Of a DNA stretch of 33,399 nt, positions 9,156 to 17,561 are shown piece after piece (position 1 is the first letter of the stretch; each line of letters starts with the position of its first letter). Location of the stretch: NCBI GenBank assembly GCA_016235805.1, contig JACRIY010000104.1, forward strand, positions 1 to 33,399, in the 5' to 3' direction. The DNA comes from Rhodocyclales bacterium. Its GTDB lineage: Bacteria > Pseudomonadota > Gammaproteobacteria > Burkholderiales > Rhodocyclaceae. The notes below the pieces were generated by a model, which was not told where the DNA came from, did not search any database, and saw nothing but the letters and a program-made list of their open reading frames with translations. The position numbers and the translations under genes are program-made.

Positions 9156-10808
9156 TCACTGCATCTTTGATCCGCGCAGGCTCAGCGTGGTTGATGGCGC
9201 ATTGAAGCTGTCGGCGCGGGATACATCCCAGAACACCTTGAAGACAGGATGGTCGGGGACGCCGGAAAGCAGTTCGCCGGGTCGGGCCCAGTGGTGAAGC
9301 GCGGCCAGGGAACGCACTTCGGTGGCCGAAACGCGGCGTATCACGTGTTCCGGCCCCAGTTCGCCTGGATGCTTCAGCCCGGCGGCGCCGAGCATTTCCT
9401 TCAGCGCCAGCAGGGTATTGCGATGAAACTGAAAGACTCGCGTCGCCTTGTCGGGCACGTCGAGCGCGCGCATGCGCACCGGATCCTGCGTCGTGACGCC
9501 GGTCGGGCAGTGCCCGGTGTGGCAGGTCTGCGCCTGCAGGCAGCCCAGCGCGAACATGAAACCGCGCGCCGAGTTGCACCAGTCGGCGCCTGTGGCGATG
9601 GTGCGCGCCATGTCGAAGGCGGTGACGATCTTGCCTGACGATCCTATGCTGATCTGGCTGCGCAGGTTGACCCCGACCAGCGTGTTGTGCACCAGCATCA
9701 GGCCTTCGCGCAGCGGCGCGCCGACGTGGTCGGTGAATTCAAGCGGGGCGGCGCCGGTGCCGCCTTCGCCGCCATCGACGACGATGAAATCGGGCGCGAT
9801 GCCGGTCTGCAACATGGCCTTGACGATGCCGAACCATTCCCACGGGTGACCGATCGCCAGCTTGAAGCCGACCGGCTTGCCACCTGACAGTTCGCGCAGC
9901 CGGGCGATGAAGGCGATCAGTTCGAGGGGGGTGGAGAAGGCCGAGTGTCGCGCCGGCGAAATGCAGTCGGTGCCCATCGGCACGCCGCGCGCTTCGGCAA
10001 TTTCACGCGTCACCTTGGCGCCGGGCAGTACCCCGCCATGGCCCGGCTTGGCGCCCTGCGAGAGCTTGATTTCGATCATCCTGACCTGGTCGAGGCTGGC
10101 GTTTTCGGCAAACTTCTTCTCGTCGAAGTTGCCCTTGGCATCGCGGCAGCCGAAGTAGCCGCTGCCGATCTCCCAGGCGAGATCGCCGCCGGGTTCGCGG
10201 TGGTAGCGCGAGATCGAGCCCTCGCCCGTATCGTGAAAGAAGTTGCCGCGTTTGGCGCCTTCGTTGAGTGCCAGGATGGCGCGCGACGAGAGTGCGCCGA
10301 AGCTCATCGCCGAGATGTTGAACACGCTGGCGGAATAGGGCCGGCTGCAGGCCGCTCCGCCGATCTTGATGCGAAAGTCATGGCTCTCGATGTGCGCCGG
10401 CGCGATGGAATGGTTGATCCATTCGTAGTGCGGTTCATAGACGTTGAGCTGGGTGCCGAAGGGACGTTTGTCGAGCGCGTGCTTGGAACGCTGGTAAATG
10501 ATCGAGCGCTGGGCGCGGGAGAAAGGCAGTTCCTCGGAGTCGGCTTCGAGGAAGTACTGGCGGATCTCCGGCCGGATGTACTCGAAGAAGAAGCGGAAAT
10601 GCGCGAGCACCGGATAGTTGCGTCGGATCGACTGCCTGACCTGCAGGAAATCGACGAGGCCGACCAGGGTCAGCGCCCCGCAAACGAGGGCCGGCCAGAG
10701 CCAGGCTGTGGAAAGCGGCGTCAGGGCGAGGCAGGCGGCGCAGAGGATCGCGCAAGCGCTCCAGGCCCAGTAGCGCTGCGGAACGAGGTTATCGAGAACC
10801 TGCAACAT
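9156..10808 (-). CDS. FMN-binding glutamate synthase family protein, membrane-anchored
   Basis: I place the start at ATG 10808, preceded by GGGAGGA six bases upstream. This gives 550 residues. Two hydrophobic segments occupy about 10-50. The rest matches the central and FMN-binding domain of the glutamate synthase large subunit, with SFGALSSRA, GEGGTGAAP, and the iron-sulfur pattern C-x5-C-x4-C (Cys423, 429, 434). The glutaminase domain and GXGXG structural domain of true glutamate synthase are absent. Such short membrane-tethered relatives are widespread in proteobacteria and their reaction is not established. Position in a glutamate-forming gene run is suggestive only. The open frame continues further upstream, but that part is antisense-like overlap with the EamA gene. 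Confidence 0.88.
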   Translation of the reverse strand: MLQVLDNLVPQRYWAWSACAILCAACLALTPLSTAWLWPALVCGALTLVGLVDFLQVRQSIRRNYPVLAHFRFFFEYIRPEIRQYFLEADSEELPFSRAQRSIIYQRSKHALDKRPFGTQLNVYEPHYEWINHSIAPAHIESHDFRIKIGGAACSRPYSASVFNISAMSFGALSSRAILALNEGAKRGNFFHDTGEGSISRYHREPGGDLAWEIGSGYFGCRDAKGNFDEKKFAENASLDQVRMIEIKLSQGAKPGHGGVLPGAKVTREIAEARGVPMGTDCISPARHSAFSTPLELIAFIARLRELSGGKPVGFKLAIGHPWEWFGIVKAMLQTGIAPDFIVVDGGEGGTGAAPLEFTDHVGAPLREGLMLVHNTLVGVNLRSQISIGSSGKIVTAFDMARTIATGADWCNSARGFMFALGCLQAQTCHTGHCPTGVTTQDPVRMRALDVPDKATRVFQFHRNTLLALKEMLGAAGLKHPGELGPEHVIRRVSATEVRSLAALHHWARPGELLSGVPDHPVFKVFWDVSRADSFNAPSTTLSLRGSKMQ

Positions 10809-10849
10809 GGGCGTCCTCCCGCGGATTTGGCAGCGGAGCCGCTGCCAGC

Positions 10850-11740
10850 CTACTTTACCGCAGGCTGCCGGCTTTTGAAGCGCTCCATCAGGGCGATCGA
10901 CAGGCTGCTGCCGACGATCACCGCCATCCCCGCGACCGAAGGCAGGTCGGGCAGGTGGTCGTAGTAGATCCAGCCCAGGAGCATGGCCCAGACCAGTTGT
11001 CCGTACAGGAAGGGCGAGAGGAAGGAGGCGGCGGCGTAGCGGAAGGCGCGGGTCAGCATCAGGTGGCCGGTGCCACCGTAGATGCCGAGCGAGGCGATCA
11101 GCGCCGCATCGGTCCAGTCCGGCATCGGCCCGCCCCAGTAAAGGGGCGCCGCCAGGGTCATCGAAACGGTGCCCACCAGCGCCGTGTAGAACAGCATGGT
11201 CAGCGTGTTCTCGGTCGGCGACAGTTGTCGCGTCTGGATCTGGTAGACGGCATAGCAGGCGGCGGCGAGCGACATCCAGATGATGCCCTGCATGTTCAGG
11301 GCGCCACCGGGACGGGCGATCAGCAGGGCGCCGCAGAACCCGGCCACCACCGCGAGCCAGTGGCCGCGCGTGATCGATTCCTTGAGCAGCCAGTGCGACA
11401 GGATCACCACTACGAGCGGTGTGACGAACAGGAAGGCGGTGCTTTCGGCCAGCGGCATCAGCGAAAAGCCCGCCATGGCAAAGCCGGTGGTGCCGGTCAG
11501 CATCAGCGCGCGGATGATCTGCGCCATGGGGCGCGTGGTGGCGACGAGCTGCAGGCGCATCGACGGCGCGAGGAAGACCAGCATCATCAGGCAATGGAAG
11601 GTATAGCGGCCCCAGACCATCATCGGTATCGGGTAGGTATGCGACAGGTGCTTGGAGGTCGCATCCAGCGCGGCAAAGCACAGCGTCGCGCCCACCATCA
11701 GCAGGATGGCGAAGCCGACCTTGCGGCGGGCTTCAGGCAT
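10850..11740 (-). CDS. EamA/DMT-family transporter
   Basis: The 296-residue product has about ten hydrophobic helices in two repeated halves, the layout of the drug/metabolite transporter superfamily. The sequence GATLCFAALDATSKHL near the start and the second repeat beginning around the middle fit EamA domains. Members export amino acids, purines or other metabolites; substrate cannot be assigned here. Its ATG overlaps the last eight bases of nnr, so translation is probably coupled. The protein ends 41 bases before the next gene in the run. It sits in the inner membrane. Confidence 0.9.
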   Translation of the reverse strand: MPEARRKVGFAILLMVGATLCFAALDATSKHLSHTYPIPMMVWGRYTFHCLMMLVFLAPSMRLQLVATTRPMAQIIRALMLTGTTGFAMAGFSLMPLAESTAFLFVTPLVVVILSHWLLKESITRGHWLAVVAGFCGALLIARPGGALNMQGIIWMSLAAACYAVYQIQTRQLSPTENTLTMLFYTALVGTVSMTLAAPLYWGGPMPDWTDAALIASLGIYGGTGHLMLTRAFRYAAASFLSPFLYGQLVWAMLLGWIYYDHLPDLPSVAGMAVIVGSSLSIALMERFKSRQPAVK

Positions 11741-13190
11741 GCGTCGCGGTCAGGCGATTGAGCAGCGTGCGTGCGGCGGGAATCAGTTCCCCGGCGGCGA
11801 TGCCGATGGGGCCGTCGCCGGCGGCGGCCAGCGCATCGGCGGCGGCGCCGTGCAGATGGACGGCGCCCCGCAGGGCTTCCGCCGCGGGCAAGGCTTGCGC
11901 TAGCAGCGCGCCGACCATGCCGGACAGGACGTCGCCGCTGCCGCCGGAGGCCAGGCCAGGATTGCCGGTGGTGTTGATGCGCCACTGGCCGTCGGGATGG
12001 GCGACGACGGTGCCGCAGCCCTTGAGCGCGACGTGGGCGTTGAAGCGGTGGGCGAGTTCCAGCGCGGCGGCGACGCGGTCGGCCTGAACGGCATCGGTGG
12101 TGGTCGCCAGCAGGCGCGCCGCTTCCGCCGGGTGGGGCGTGATCAGCGTTGCGGCGGTGCGACGTGCGACGCGGTTGGCGAGCACCGGGTGTGCCGCCAG
12201 CAGATTCAATGCGTCGGCATCGAGCAGCAGCGAAGAGTCGGCGCCGGCGACACGGCGCAGGATCGCGAGCGCGTCATCCGAGGTGCCGAGGCCGGGGCCG
12301 GCGACGACGGTCGTGCCCTGGGCCAGTGCATCGTCGGGCGAACGCAACATCAGTTCGGGCTGCATCGGATCGACCGCGAGTTCCTGCAACAGGCCGACGA
12401 AGACGCGGCCGGCACCCAGCTTGAGCCCGGCGCGCGCGGCGAGCAGCGCGGCACCGGTCATGCCGGCCGCGCCGCCGATCACGGCCAGTGAACCGTAGCT
12501 GCCCTTGTGGCTGTTGCGCGCGCGCGGCCTGAGGCAGGTGCGGAAATCGTCGATGGCAAGCAGCGCACCGGGATGGCCGGCCAGGTCGAGCCCGAGATTG
12601 TCCACCGCGATCGCGCCGCAATGGTCGGGGCCGTCCAGCGTGTACAGGCCCGGCTTGCCGCCGATGAAGGAAAGGGTATGCGTTGCGCGTACGGCGACGC
12701 CCATGATGCGGCCGGTGTCGCCGTCGAGGCCGCTGGGAATGTCGAGCGCCAGCACCGGGCCGGGATAGGCATTGATGCGCGCGATCAGCGTCGCGTAGTC
12801 GCCCTCGATGGCGCGCGCGAGGCCGATGCCGAACAGGGCGTCGACCACTAGCGAGAAACTGCCGGGCGGCACCTCGCGGCAAAAGTCGGCGCTGGTGGCA
12901 CGGCAAGTTTCGAGTGCGGCGGCCGCATCCGGGGGCAGGCGCGCGGGATCGGAGGTGAACAGGATGCTGACCGCCAATCCGGCGCGCGCCAGTTCGCGTC
13001 CCATGACGAAACCATCGCCACCGTTGTTGCCGGGGCCGGCGCAGATCAGCACGCGGCCCGGGTGCCTGCCCAGCAGGCCGATGGCGAAATCGGCGGCGGC
13101 CCTGCCGGCGCGTTCCATCAGCGGCGGCCGGGCATCGGCGTGGCGCGCTTCGAGGGCGCGCGATTCGGCGGAACGCAGGAGGGTGACCAT
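11733..13190 (-). CDS. nnr: bifunctional NAD(P)H-hydrate epimerase / ADP-dependent dehydratase
   Basis: Nnr repairs hydrated NADH and NADPH. The N-terminal NnrE half (about 1-210) interconverts R and S epimers; its signature AGPGNNGGDGFV is visible near residue 55. The C-terminal NnrD half (about 220-480) removes water using ADP; it shows KGSYGSLAVIGG, LITPHPAEAARLL and GNPGLASGGSGDVLSG. At 485 residues it has the normal bifunctional length. It is cytoplasmic. It starts 16 bases after pxpA and overlaps the following EamA gene. A coenzyme-repair enzyme beside an NAD(P)-dependent glutamate pathway makes functional sense but is not proof of a link. Confidence 0.96.
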   Translation of the reverse strand: MVTLLRSAESRALEARHADARPPLMERAGRAAADFAIGLLGRHPGRVLICAGPGNNGGDGFVMGRELARAGLAVSILFTSDPARLPPDAAAALETCRATSADFCREVPPGSFSLVVDALFGIGLARAIEGDYATLIARINAYPGPVLALDIPSGLDGDTGRIMGVAVRATHTLSFIGGKPGLYTLDGPDHCGAIAVDNLGLDLAGHPGALLAIDDFRTCLRPRARNSHKGSYGSLAVIGGAAGMTGAALLAARAGLKLGAGRVFVGLLQELAVDPMQPELMLRSPDDALAQGTTVVAGPGLGTSDDALAILRRVAGADSSLLLDADALNLLAAHPVLANRVARRTAATLITPHPAEAARLLATTTDAVQADRVAAALELAHRFNAHVALKGCGTVVAHPDGQWRINTTGNPGLASGGSGDVLSGMVGALLAQALPAAEALRGAVHLHGAAADALAAAGDGPIGIAAGELIPAARTLLNRLTATHA

Positions 13191-13206
13191 GCTGCGATTG
13201 TAACCG

Positions 13207-13971
13207 TCAGGCGATTTCGGGCAGCGGCAGCACCTGATGGCCGCGGGCGGCGAGTTGTTCGCGCAGGTGGCGCGCGACGGCTACCGCGCCGGGGCTGTCG
13301 CCATGGACGCAGATGCTGCCGATCGGCGTGGCGATGCGCGTGCCGTCGATCGAGATCAGGGCGCCGGCATCGAGCATGGCGAGCACGTGGGCAAGGCAGG
13401 CTTCCGCACCGTGGATCATGGCATCGGGTCGCGAGCGCGGCACCAGTTGGCCGTCGGGCAGGTAGGCGCGGTCGGCGAAGATTTCCTCGACCACGGCGAG
13501 GCCGGCGCCACGACCCGCCGCCACCAGTTGCGAGGCCGCCGGCGCGAGCAGGATCAGCGCCGGGTCCACGGCGCGTAGCGCTCGGCAGATCGTGTCGGCG
13601 ACATTGCGGTCGACGCAGGCCAGGTTGTTGAGCGCGCCGTGCGGCTTGACGTGGGTTACGCGCGCCGCTTCGAGCGCTGCAATGGCGCTCAGTGCGCCGA
13701 GTTGCGCGGCGACCTGGTTTTCGAGTTCGGCGGCAGTGAGTGCCATGGCGCGGCGGCCGAAGCCCTGCAGGTCGGGATAGCTCGGGTGAGCTCCGATCGA
13801 GACGCCGCGCTCGCGCGCCAGGCGCAGCGTGCGCCGCATCACGTCGGGATCGCCGGCATGGCCGCCGCAGGCGATGTTGGCCGAGGCGACGATGTCGAGC
13901 ATGGCCGCGTCATCGCCCATGGTCCACGGGCCATAGCCTTCGCCGAGGTCGGCGTTAAGGTTAATTCGCAT
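13207..13971 (-). CDS. pxpA: 5-oxoprolinase subunit A (LamB/YcsF family)
   Basis: PxpA is one of three subunits of the bacterial ATP-dependent 5-oxoprolinase, which opens 5-oxo-L-proline to L-glutamate. The 254-residue product shows the family hallmarks LNADLGEGYGPW at the N terminus, IACGGHAGDP and GAHPSYPDLQGFGRR, and the HVKPHGALNN segment. The start overlaps the end of pxpC by 11 bases, so the subunits are translationally coupled. It is cytoplasmic. All three subunits, B-C-A, are contiguous, which strongly supports the assignment. Confidence 0.96.
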   Translation of the reverse strand: MRINLNADLGEGYGPWTMGDDAAMLDIVASANIACGGHAGDPDVMRRTLRLARERGVSIGAHPSYPDLQGFGRRAMALTAAELENQVAAQLGALSAIAALEAARVTHVKPHGALNNLACVDRNVADTICRALRAVDPALILLAPAASQLVAAGRGAGLAVVEEIFADRAYLPDGQLVPRSRPDAMIHGAEACLAHVLAMLDAGALISIDGTRIATPIGSICVHGDSPGAVAVARHLREQLAARGHQVLPLPEIA

Positions 13972-14989
13972 CGATCACTCCGTCGATCAGGTTGGCGCTG
14001 TAGAGCGCGTCGAGGTCCAGCGCGGGGCCGGGCGCAGCAATGGCGGCGAGGGTTGTCGCCAGGACATGCGCCGCATCGCGACGCGCCGCCAGCGCTTCGG
14101 CCTGGGTCACGGCGGCGAAGCGCAGCACCTGTCCGGGCAGCGCATGGCCCAGTCGCGGCAGGTCGGCGCCGATCACGGTGGCGATTTTCGGATAGCCGCC
14201 GACGGTCTGGCAATCGGCAAGCAGCACGATGGGGCGTCCGTCGCCGGGAACCTGGATGGCGCCCGGGGTGACGCCGTCCGAAACGATGTCGGCGCCGCGA
14301 GCATGTGTGAGGCGCGGTCCGTCGAGGCGCAAGCCCATGCGGTCGGCTTCGCGGCTGACGGTGAATTCGGCGCCGATGAACTGCTGCCAGGCGGCATCGG
14401 TGAAATGGTCGCGCTGGGGACCGGGGATGACGCGCAAGGGGCCTGCGAAAAGTACGGGCGCATGGGGCAGGTGGAGGGGAATGCCCGTGGCGCCAGCAAC
14501 CGCAGGAAGTCCCTGTGGGGCGCCGACTTTCAAGCTGTCGCCGGCCCGCAGCGCGCGCCCGTCGATGCCGCCGAGTCCGGCGCGGGCATAGGTCGAACGG
14601 CTGCCCAGCACCGCCGGCAGGTCGAAGCCGCCATGCACGGCGAGGTAGCCGATGCCGCTGCGCAGGCTGCCCACGGCCAGCACGTCGCCGGCGGCCAGCG
14701 TGTGGCTGCGCCAGTTCGCGGCCGGGTGCGACTGGCCGGCGGCGTCTTCGATTCGCGCCGAAAATTCGCCGGCGAGCGCGATGGTGACTGGCTCCCGCGC
14801 GCGCAGCTTCGGCCCGAGCAGGCGCATTTCCAATGCAACGGTGTGCGGCGGATTGCCGACCAGGGCATTGGCGATGGCCAGCCATTCCGGATCGAGTGCC
14901 CCCGATAGCGGCACGCCCAGATGCCGGTAGCCGGGCCGGCCGGCATCCTGGAAGCTTGCCGGCAGCGGGCAGTCGACGACTTCGATCAT
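13961..14989 (-). CDS. pxpC: 5-oxoprolinase subunit C (biotin-dependent carboxyltransferase-like family)
   Basis: I choose ATG 14989, which overlaps the pxpB stop as ATGA, over the upstream frame that would add nine residues. The 342-residue product matches the PxpC/KipA family, with FQDAGRPGYRHLGVP near the N terminus, SGALDPEW and GYPKIATVIGADLPRLG. Family annotation as carboxyltransferase or allophanate hydrolase subunit 2 is historical; beside PxpA and PxpB the subunit belongs to 5-oxoprolinase. It is cytoplasmic and has the usual length for a stand-alone subunit. Confidence 0.95.
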   Translation of the reverse strand: MIEVVDCPLPASFQDAGRPGYRHLGVPLSGALDPEWLAIANALVGNPPHTVALEMRLLGPKLRAREPVTIALAGEFSARIEDAAGQSHPAANWRSHTLAAGDVLAVGSLRSGIGYLAVHGGFDLPAVLGSRSTYARAGLGGIDGRALRAGDSLKVGAPQGLPAVAGATGIPLHLPHAPVLFAGPLRVIPGPQRDHFTDAAWQQFIGAEFTVSREADRMGLRLDGPRLTHARGADIVSDGVTPGAIQVPGDGRPIVLLADCQTVGGYPKIATVIGADLPRLGHALPGQVLRFAAVTQAEALAARRDAAHVLATTLAAIAAPGPALDLDALYSANLIDGVIDAN

Positions 14990-15708
14990 GGCGCCAGCCA
15001 ATCGTCGCGACCGCATTCGCCGGCGGCGACGGCGGTGGCGAGGCGTCGGAACTCGTGCGGATCAACGGCCGTGAAGCGCACGCTGTCGCCGGGTGCGAGC
15101 AGGGCCGGGCGGGCGGCATCGCTGACGTCGAACAGGCGTACCGGCGTTTGCCCTAGCAGGTGCCAGCCGCCGGGACTCTGCCAGGGATAGATCGCGGCCT
15201 GGGCGCCGGCGATGGCCAGGCTGTTGGCGGGGACGGCCGTGCGCGGCGTGGAGCGGCGCGGCAGGTGCATCCATGCGGGCAGTTCGCCGAGATAGGGAAA
15301 GCCGGGCAGGAAGCCGATCAGGAATACGCGCAGTTCCGTCGCGCAAATCGCATCGACGACATCCGCCTCGCTGCGCCCGGTGGCTTGCGCGACCTGCGCC
15401 AGGTCCGGGCCCGACTCGCCGCCGAAGCTCACCGGGATCCGCCACCGTGTCGCCAGCGCCGACTCTTGCGGCATGGCCTGCGCGGCTTGCAGGAGTTGCG
15501 CGGACAAGGCGTTTCGGTCGATTCGCAGCGGATCGAAATGCACCGTGAGCGAGCGCCAGGTCGGCACCAGGTCGCTGATGCCGTCGAGAAGCATGGCCGC
15601 CAGGGCATCGCGCGCCGCGATCACCCGGGCGTTCAGGTCGGCATCGATGCGGTCGCCGAATTCCAGCGTCAGCGCGCCGTCGCCGAGGTCGAGCAGGCGC
15701 GGGTTCAT
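14986..15708 (-). CDS. pxpB: 5-oxoprolinase subunit B (KipI family)
   Basis: The 240-residue product matches PxpB/KipI, with LGDGALTLEFGD at the N terminus, a typical middle segment FLIGFLPGFPYLGELP, and YPWQSPGGWHLLGQTP near the C terminus. It works with PxpA and PxpC to convert 5-oxoproline and ATP to glutamate. Its start codon overlaps the stop of the TRAP large permease gene as ATGA, and its stop overlaps pxpC the same way. This four-base coupling on both sides ties uptake to hydrolysis. Confidence 0.95.
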   Translation of the reverse strand: MNPRLLDLGDGALTLEFGDRIDADLNARVIAARDALAAMLLDGISDLVPTWRSLTVHFDPLRIDRNALSAQLLQAAQAMPQESALATRWRIPVSFGGESGPDLAQVAQATGRSEADVVDAICATELRVFLIGFLPGFPYLGELPAWMHLPRRSTPRTAVPANSLAIAGAQAAIYPWQSPGGWHLLGQTPVRLFDVSDAARPALLAPGDSVRFTAVDPHEFRRLATAVAAGECGRDDWLAP

Positions 15709-17003
15709 CCCACCATGCGCTGCGGCAGCCAGGTGATGATTGCGGGGAATGCATAGAGCAATCCGACTGCCGCCATCATCAATACAAACGCCGGCAGGGC
15801 GGTGCGGGCGATATAGGGCAACTGCCTGCCGGTCATGCCCTGGATGACGAACAGGTTGAAGCCAACCGGCGGCGTGATCTGCGCCATTTCGACGACGACC
15901 ACCAGGAAGACGCCGAACCAGATCAGGTCGATGCCGGCGGCGACGATGGTGGGCTGGATCACGGCGATGGTCAGCACCACCATCGAGATGCCGTCAAGGA
16001 AGCAGCCGAGGATGATGAAGAAGATCATCAGGCCGAACAGCAGGCCGAACTGACCTAGGCCGAGGCTGGCGATCCATTCCGCGAGGTGGCGCGGCAAGCC
16101 AAGGTAGCCCATCGCCAGAGTCAGGAAGGCGCTGCCGGCGAGTATCAGCGCGATCATGCAATACAGCCGGGTGGCGCCGAACAGGCTTTCGCGGAAGGTG
16201 GTCCAGGAGAGCGAGCTTTGCGTCGCGGCGAGCAGCAGGCTGCCGACCACGCCCAGTGCTGCCGCCTCGGTGGCGGTGGCGATGCCGGCATAGATCGAAC
16301 CCAGTACCAGCACGATCAGCAGGACGATGGGGATCAGGTGGCGCGAGGCGTAGACCTTCTGCCCGAAACTGGCCTTTTCCGTCGCGGGAGGCACCAGGCC
16401 CGGATTCAGCAGCGCCCAGACCACGATCCAGCCCATGAAGAGGATCGCCAGCATGATCCCCGGAAACACGCCGGCGATGAAGAGCTTGGCAATCGAGACT
16501 TCGGCGGCGACGCCATAGACGATCATGATGATCGAGGGCGGGATCAGCAGACCCAGCGTTCCTGCGCCGGCCAGCGTGCCGATGGTGATGCCTTCCGGAT
16601 AGCCGCGCTTCGCCAGTTCCGGCAGGGTGATCTTGCCTATCGTGGCGCAGGTGGCGGCCGACGATCCCGACACCGCGGCGAAGATGCTGCAGCCGATGAC
16701 ATTGACGTGGAGCAGGCGTCCCGGCAGGCCTTCCAGCCAGGGCGCGAGGCCCTTGAACATGTCGGATGAAAGCCGGGTGCGGAACAGGATCTCGCCCATC
16801 CAGAGGAACATCGGCAGGGCGGTCAGGGTCCAGGACGATGAAGCGCCCCAGATGGTGACCGCCATCGCGTCGCCGGCGGCGCGCGCGGTGAACAATTCCA
16901 TGCCGATCCAGCCGATGCCGAGCAGGGCGAGGCCGATCCAGATGCCGCTGCCGAGCAGGACGAACAGGGCCAGGATCAGGCCGAAGGTGATTGCCAAATC
17001 CAT
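15705..17003 (-). CDS. TRAP transporter large permease (DctM family)
   Basis: The 432-residue product is the channel-forming subunit of a tripartite ATP-independent periplasmic transporter, driven by an ion gradient. It has about twelve hydrophobic segments, and shows family blocks such as SGSSAATCATIG, IPPSIIMIVYG and the C-terminal ITPPVGFNLFVIQG. GGGAGC lies upstream of ATG 17003. It is in the inner membrane. It follows the small subunit by 34 bases and overlaps pxpB by four. The context suggests 5-oxoproline or a related acid as substrate; this is inferred. Confidence 0.94.
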   Translation of the reverse strand: MDLAITFGLILALFVLLGSGIWIGLALLGIGWIGMELFTARAAGDAMAVTIWGASSSWTLTALPMFLWMGEILFRTRLSSDMFKGLAPWLEGLPGRLLHVNVIGCSIFAAVSGSSAATCATIGKITLPELAKRGYPEGITIGTLAGAGTLGLLIPPSIIMIVYGVAAEVSIAKLFIAGVFPGIMLAILFMGWIVVWALLNPGLVPPATEKASFGQKVYASRHLIPIVLLIVLVLGSIYAGIATATEAAALGVVGSLLLAATQSSLSWTTFRESLFGATRLYCMIALILAGSAFLTLAMGYLGLPRHLAEWIASLGLGQFGLLFGLMIFFIILGCFLDGISMVVLTIAVIQPTIVAAGIDLIWFGVFLVVVVEMAQITPPVGFNLFVIQGMTGRQLPYIARTALPAFVLMMAAVGLLYAFPAIITWLPQRMVG

Positions 17004-17037
17004 TAGTCTGTGCTCCCGGTGGACCTGTGGGTGCTAC

Positions 17038-17559
17038 TCATTCGCTGCGCACCGGTTCGCTGTCGGTCGCGCGGTGGCGGAGGCGTTCGCCGCGCAAGGT
17101 GGCGACCAGTTCGTCGGCCACGGCGATGGCGAAGATGGTGCAGCCCAGCGCCATGCCGGCCTGAGGAATCCAGAGCGGCGTGGCGTCGGTGCCTTGCGAA
17201 ATGTCATTGAAGTTGTACGACTGCCACGCCAGCCGCACCGAGAACCAGGCCAGCAGCACCGCGCAGAGCAGGCCGGCGGCATGGCTCCAGATTTCGAGCG
17301 CGTGCCGCGTGCGCGGGCCGGTGTGGTCGAGGATCAGCGTGACCCGGATGTGTTCGCCGCGCTTGAGGGTATGCGCCAGCGCCAGGAAGGCCGCCGCCGC
17401 CATGCAGTAGCCGGCATAGGCGTCGGTGCCGCGAACATGGAAGTCCAGCATGCGCCCGGTGACGGAAAGCAGGATCATTGCCAGGGTGCCGATCATGAAC
17501 AGCGCCGCCGCCCAGGCGGCGGCGCCGTAAAGTCGGTCGAGCGCGTGCCGGGGCGACAC
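17038..17559 (-). CDS. TRAP transporter small permease (DctQ family)
   Basis: The likely start is GTG 17559, two bases after the stop of the binding-protein gene, with GGAAG in that stop region as ribosome-binding site. This gives 173 residues and four hydrophobic helices, the standard DctQ layout. The open frame extends further upstream but there it only mirrors the binding-protein gene. DctQ pairs with the large permease in the inner membrane. The motif LALAHTLKRGEHIRVTLI is typical of the family. Confidence 0.9.
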   Translation of the reverse strand: MSPRHALDRLYGAAAWAAALFMIGTLAMILLSVTGRMLDFHVRGTDAYAGYCMAAAAFLALAHTLKRGEHIRVTLILDHTGPRTRHALEIWSHAAGLLCAVLLAWFSVRLAWQSYNFNDISQGTDATPLWIPQAGMALGCTIFAIAVADELVATLRGERLRHRATDSEPVRSE

Positions 17560-17561
17560 GC

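Noticed and set aside
10809-11681. N-terminal extension of the glutamate-synthase-like protein to 841 residues
   Set aside because: The extension is in a shifted frame over the EamA transporter gene, is Arg/His/Pro-rich like an out-of-frame reading, and a good ribosome-binding site precedes ATG 10808.
13839-15119. Long 426-residue open frame on the minus strand
   Set aside because: It is an out-of-frame reading through pxpC and pxpB, rich in Arg, Pro and His, as expected in high-GC DNA.
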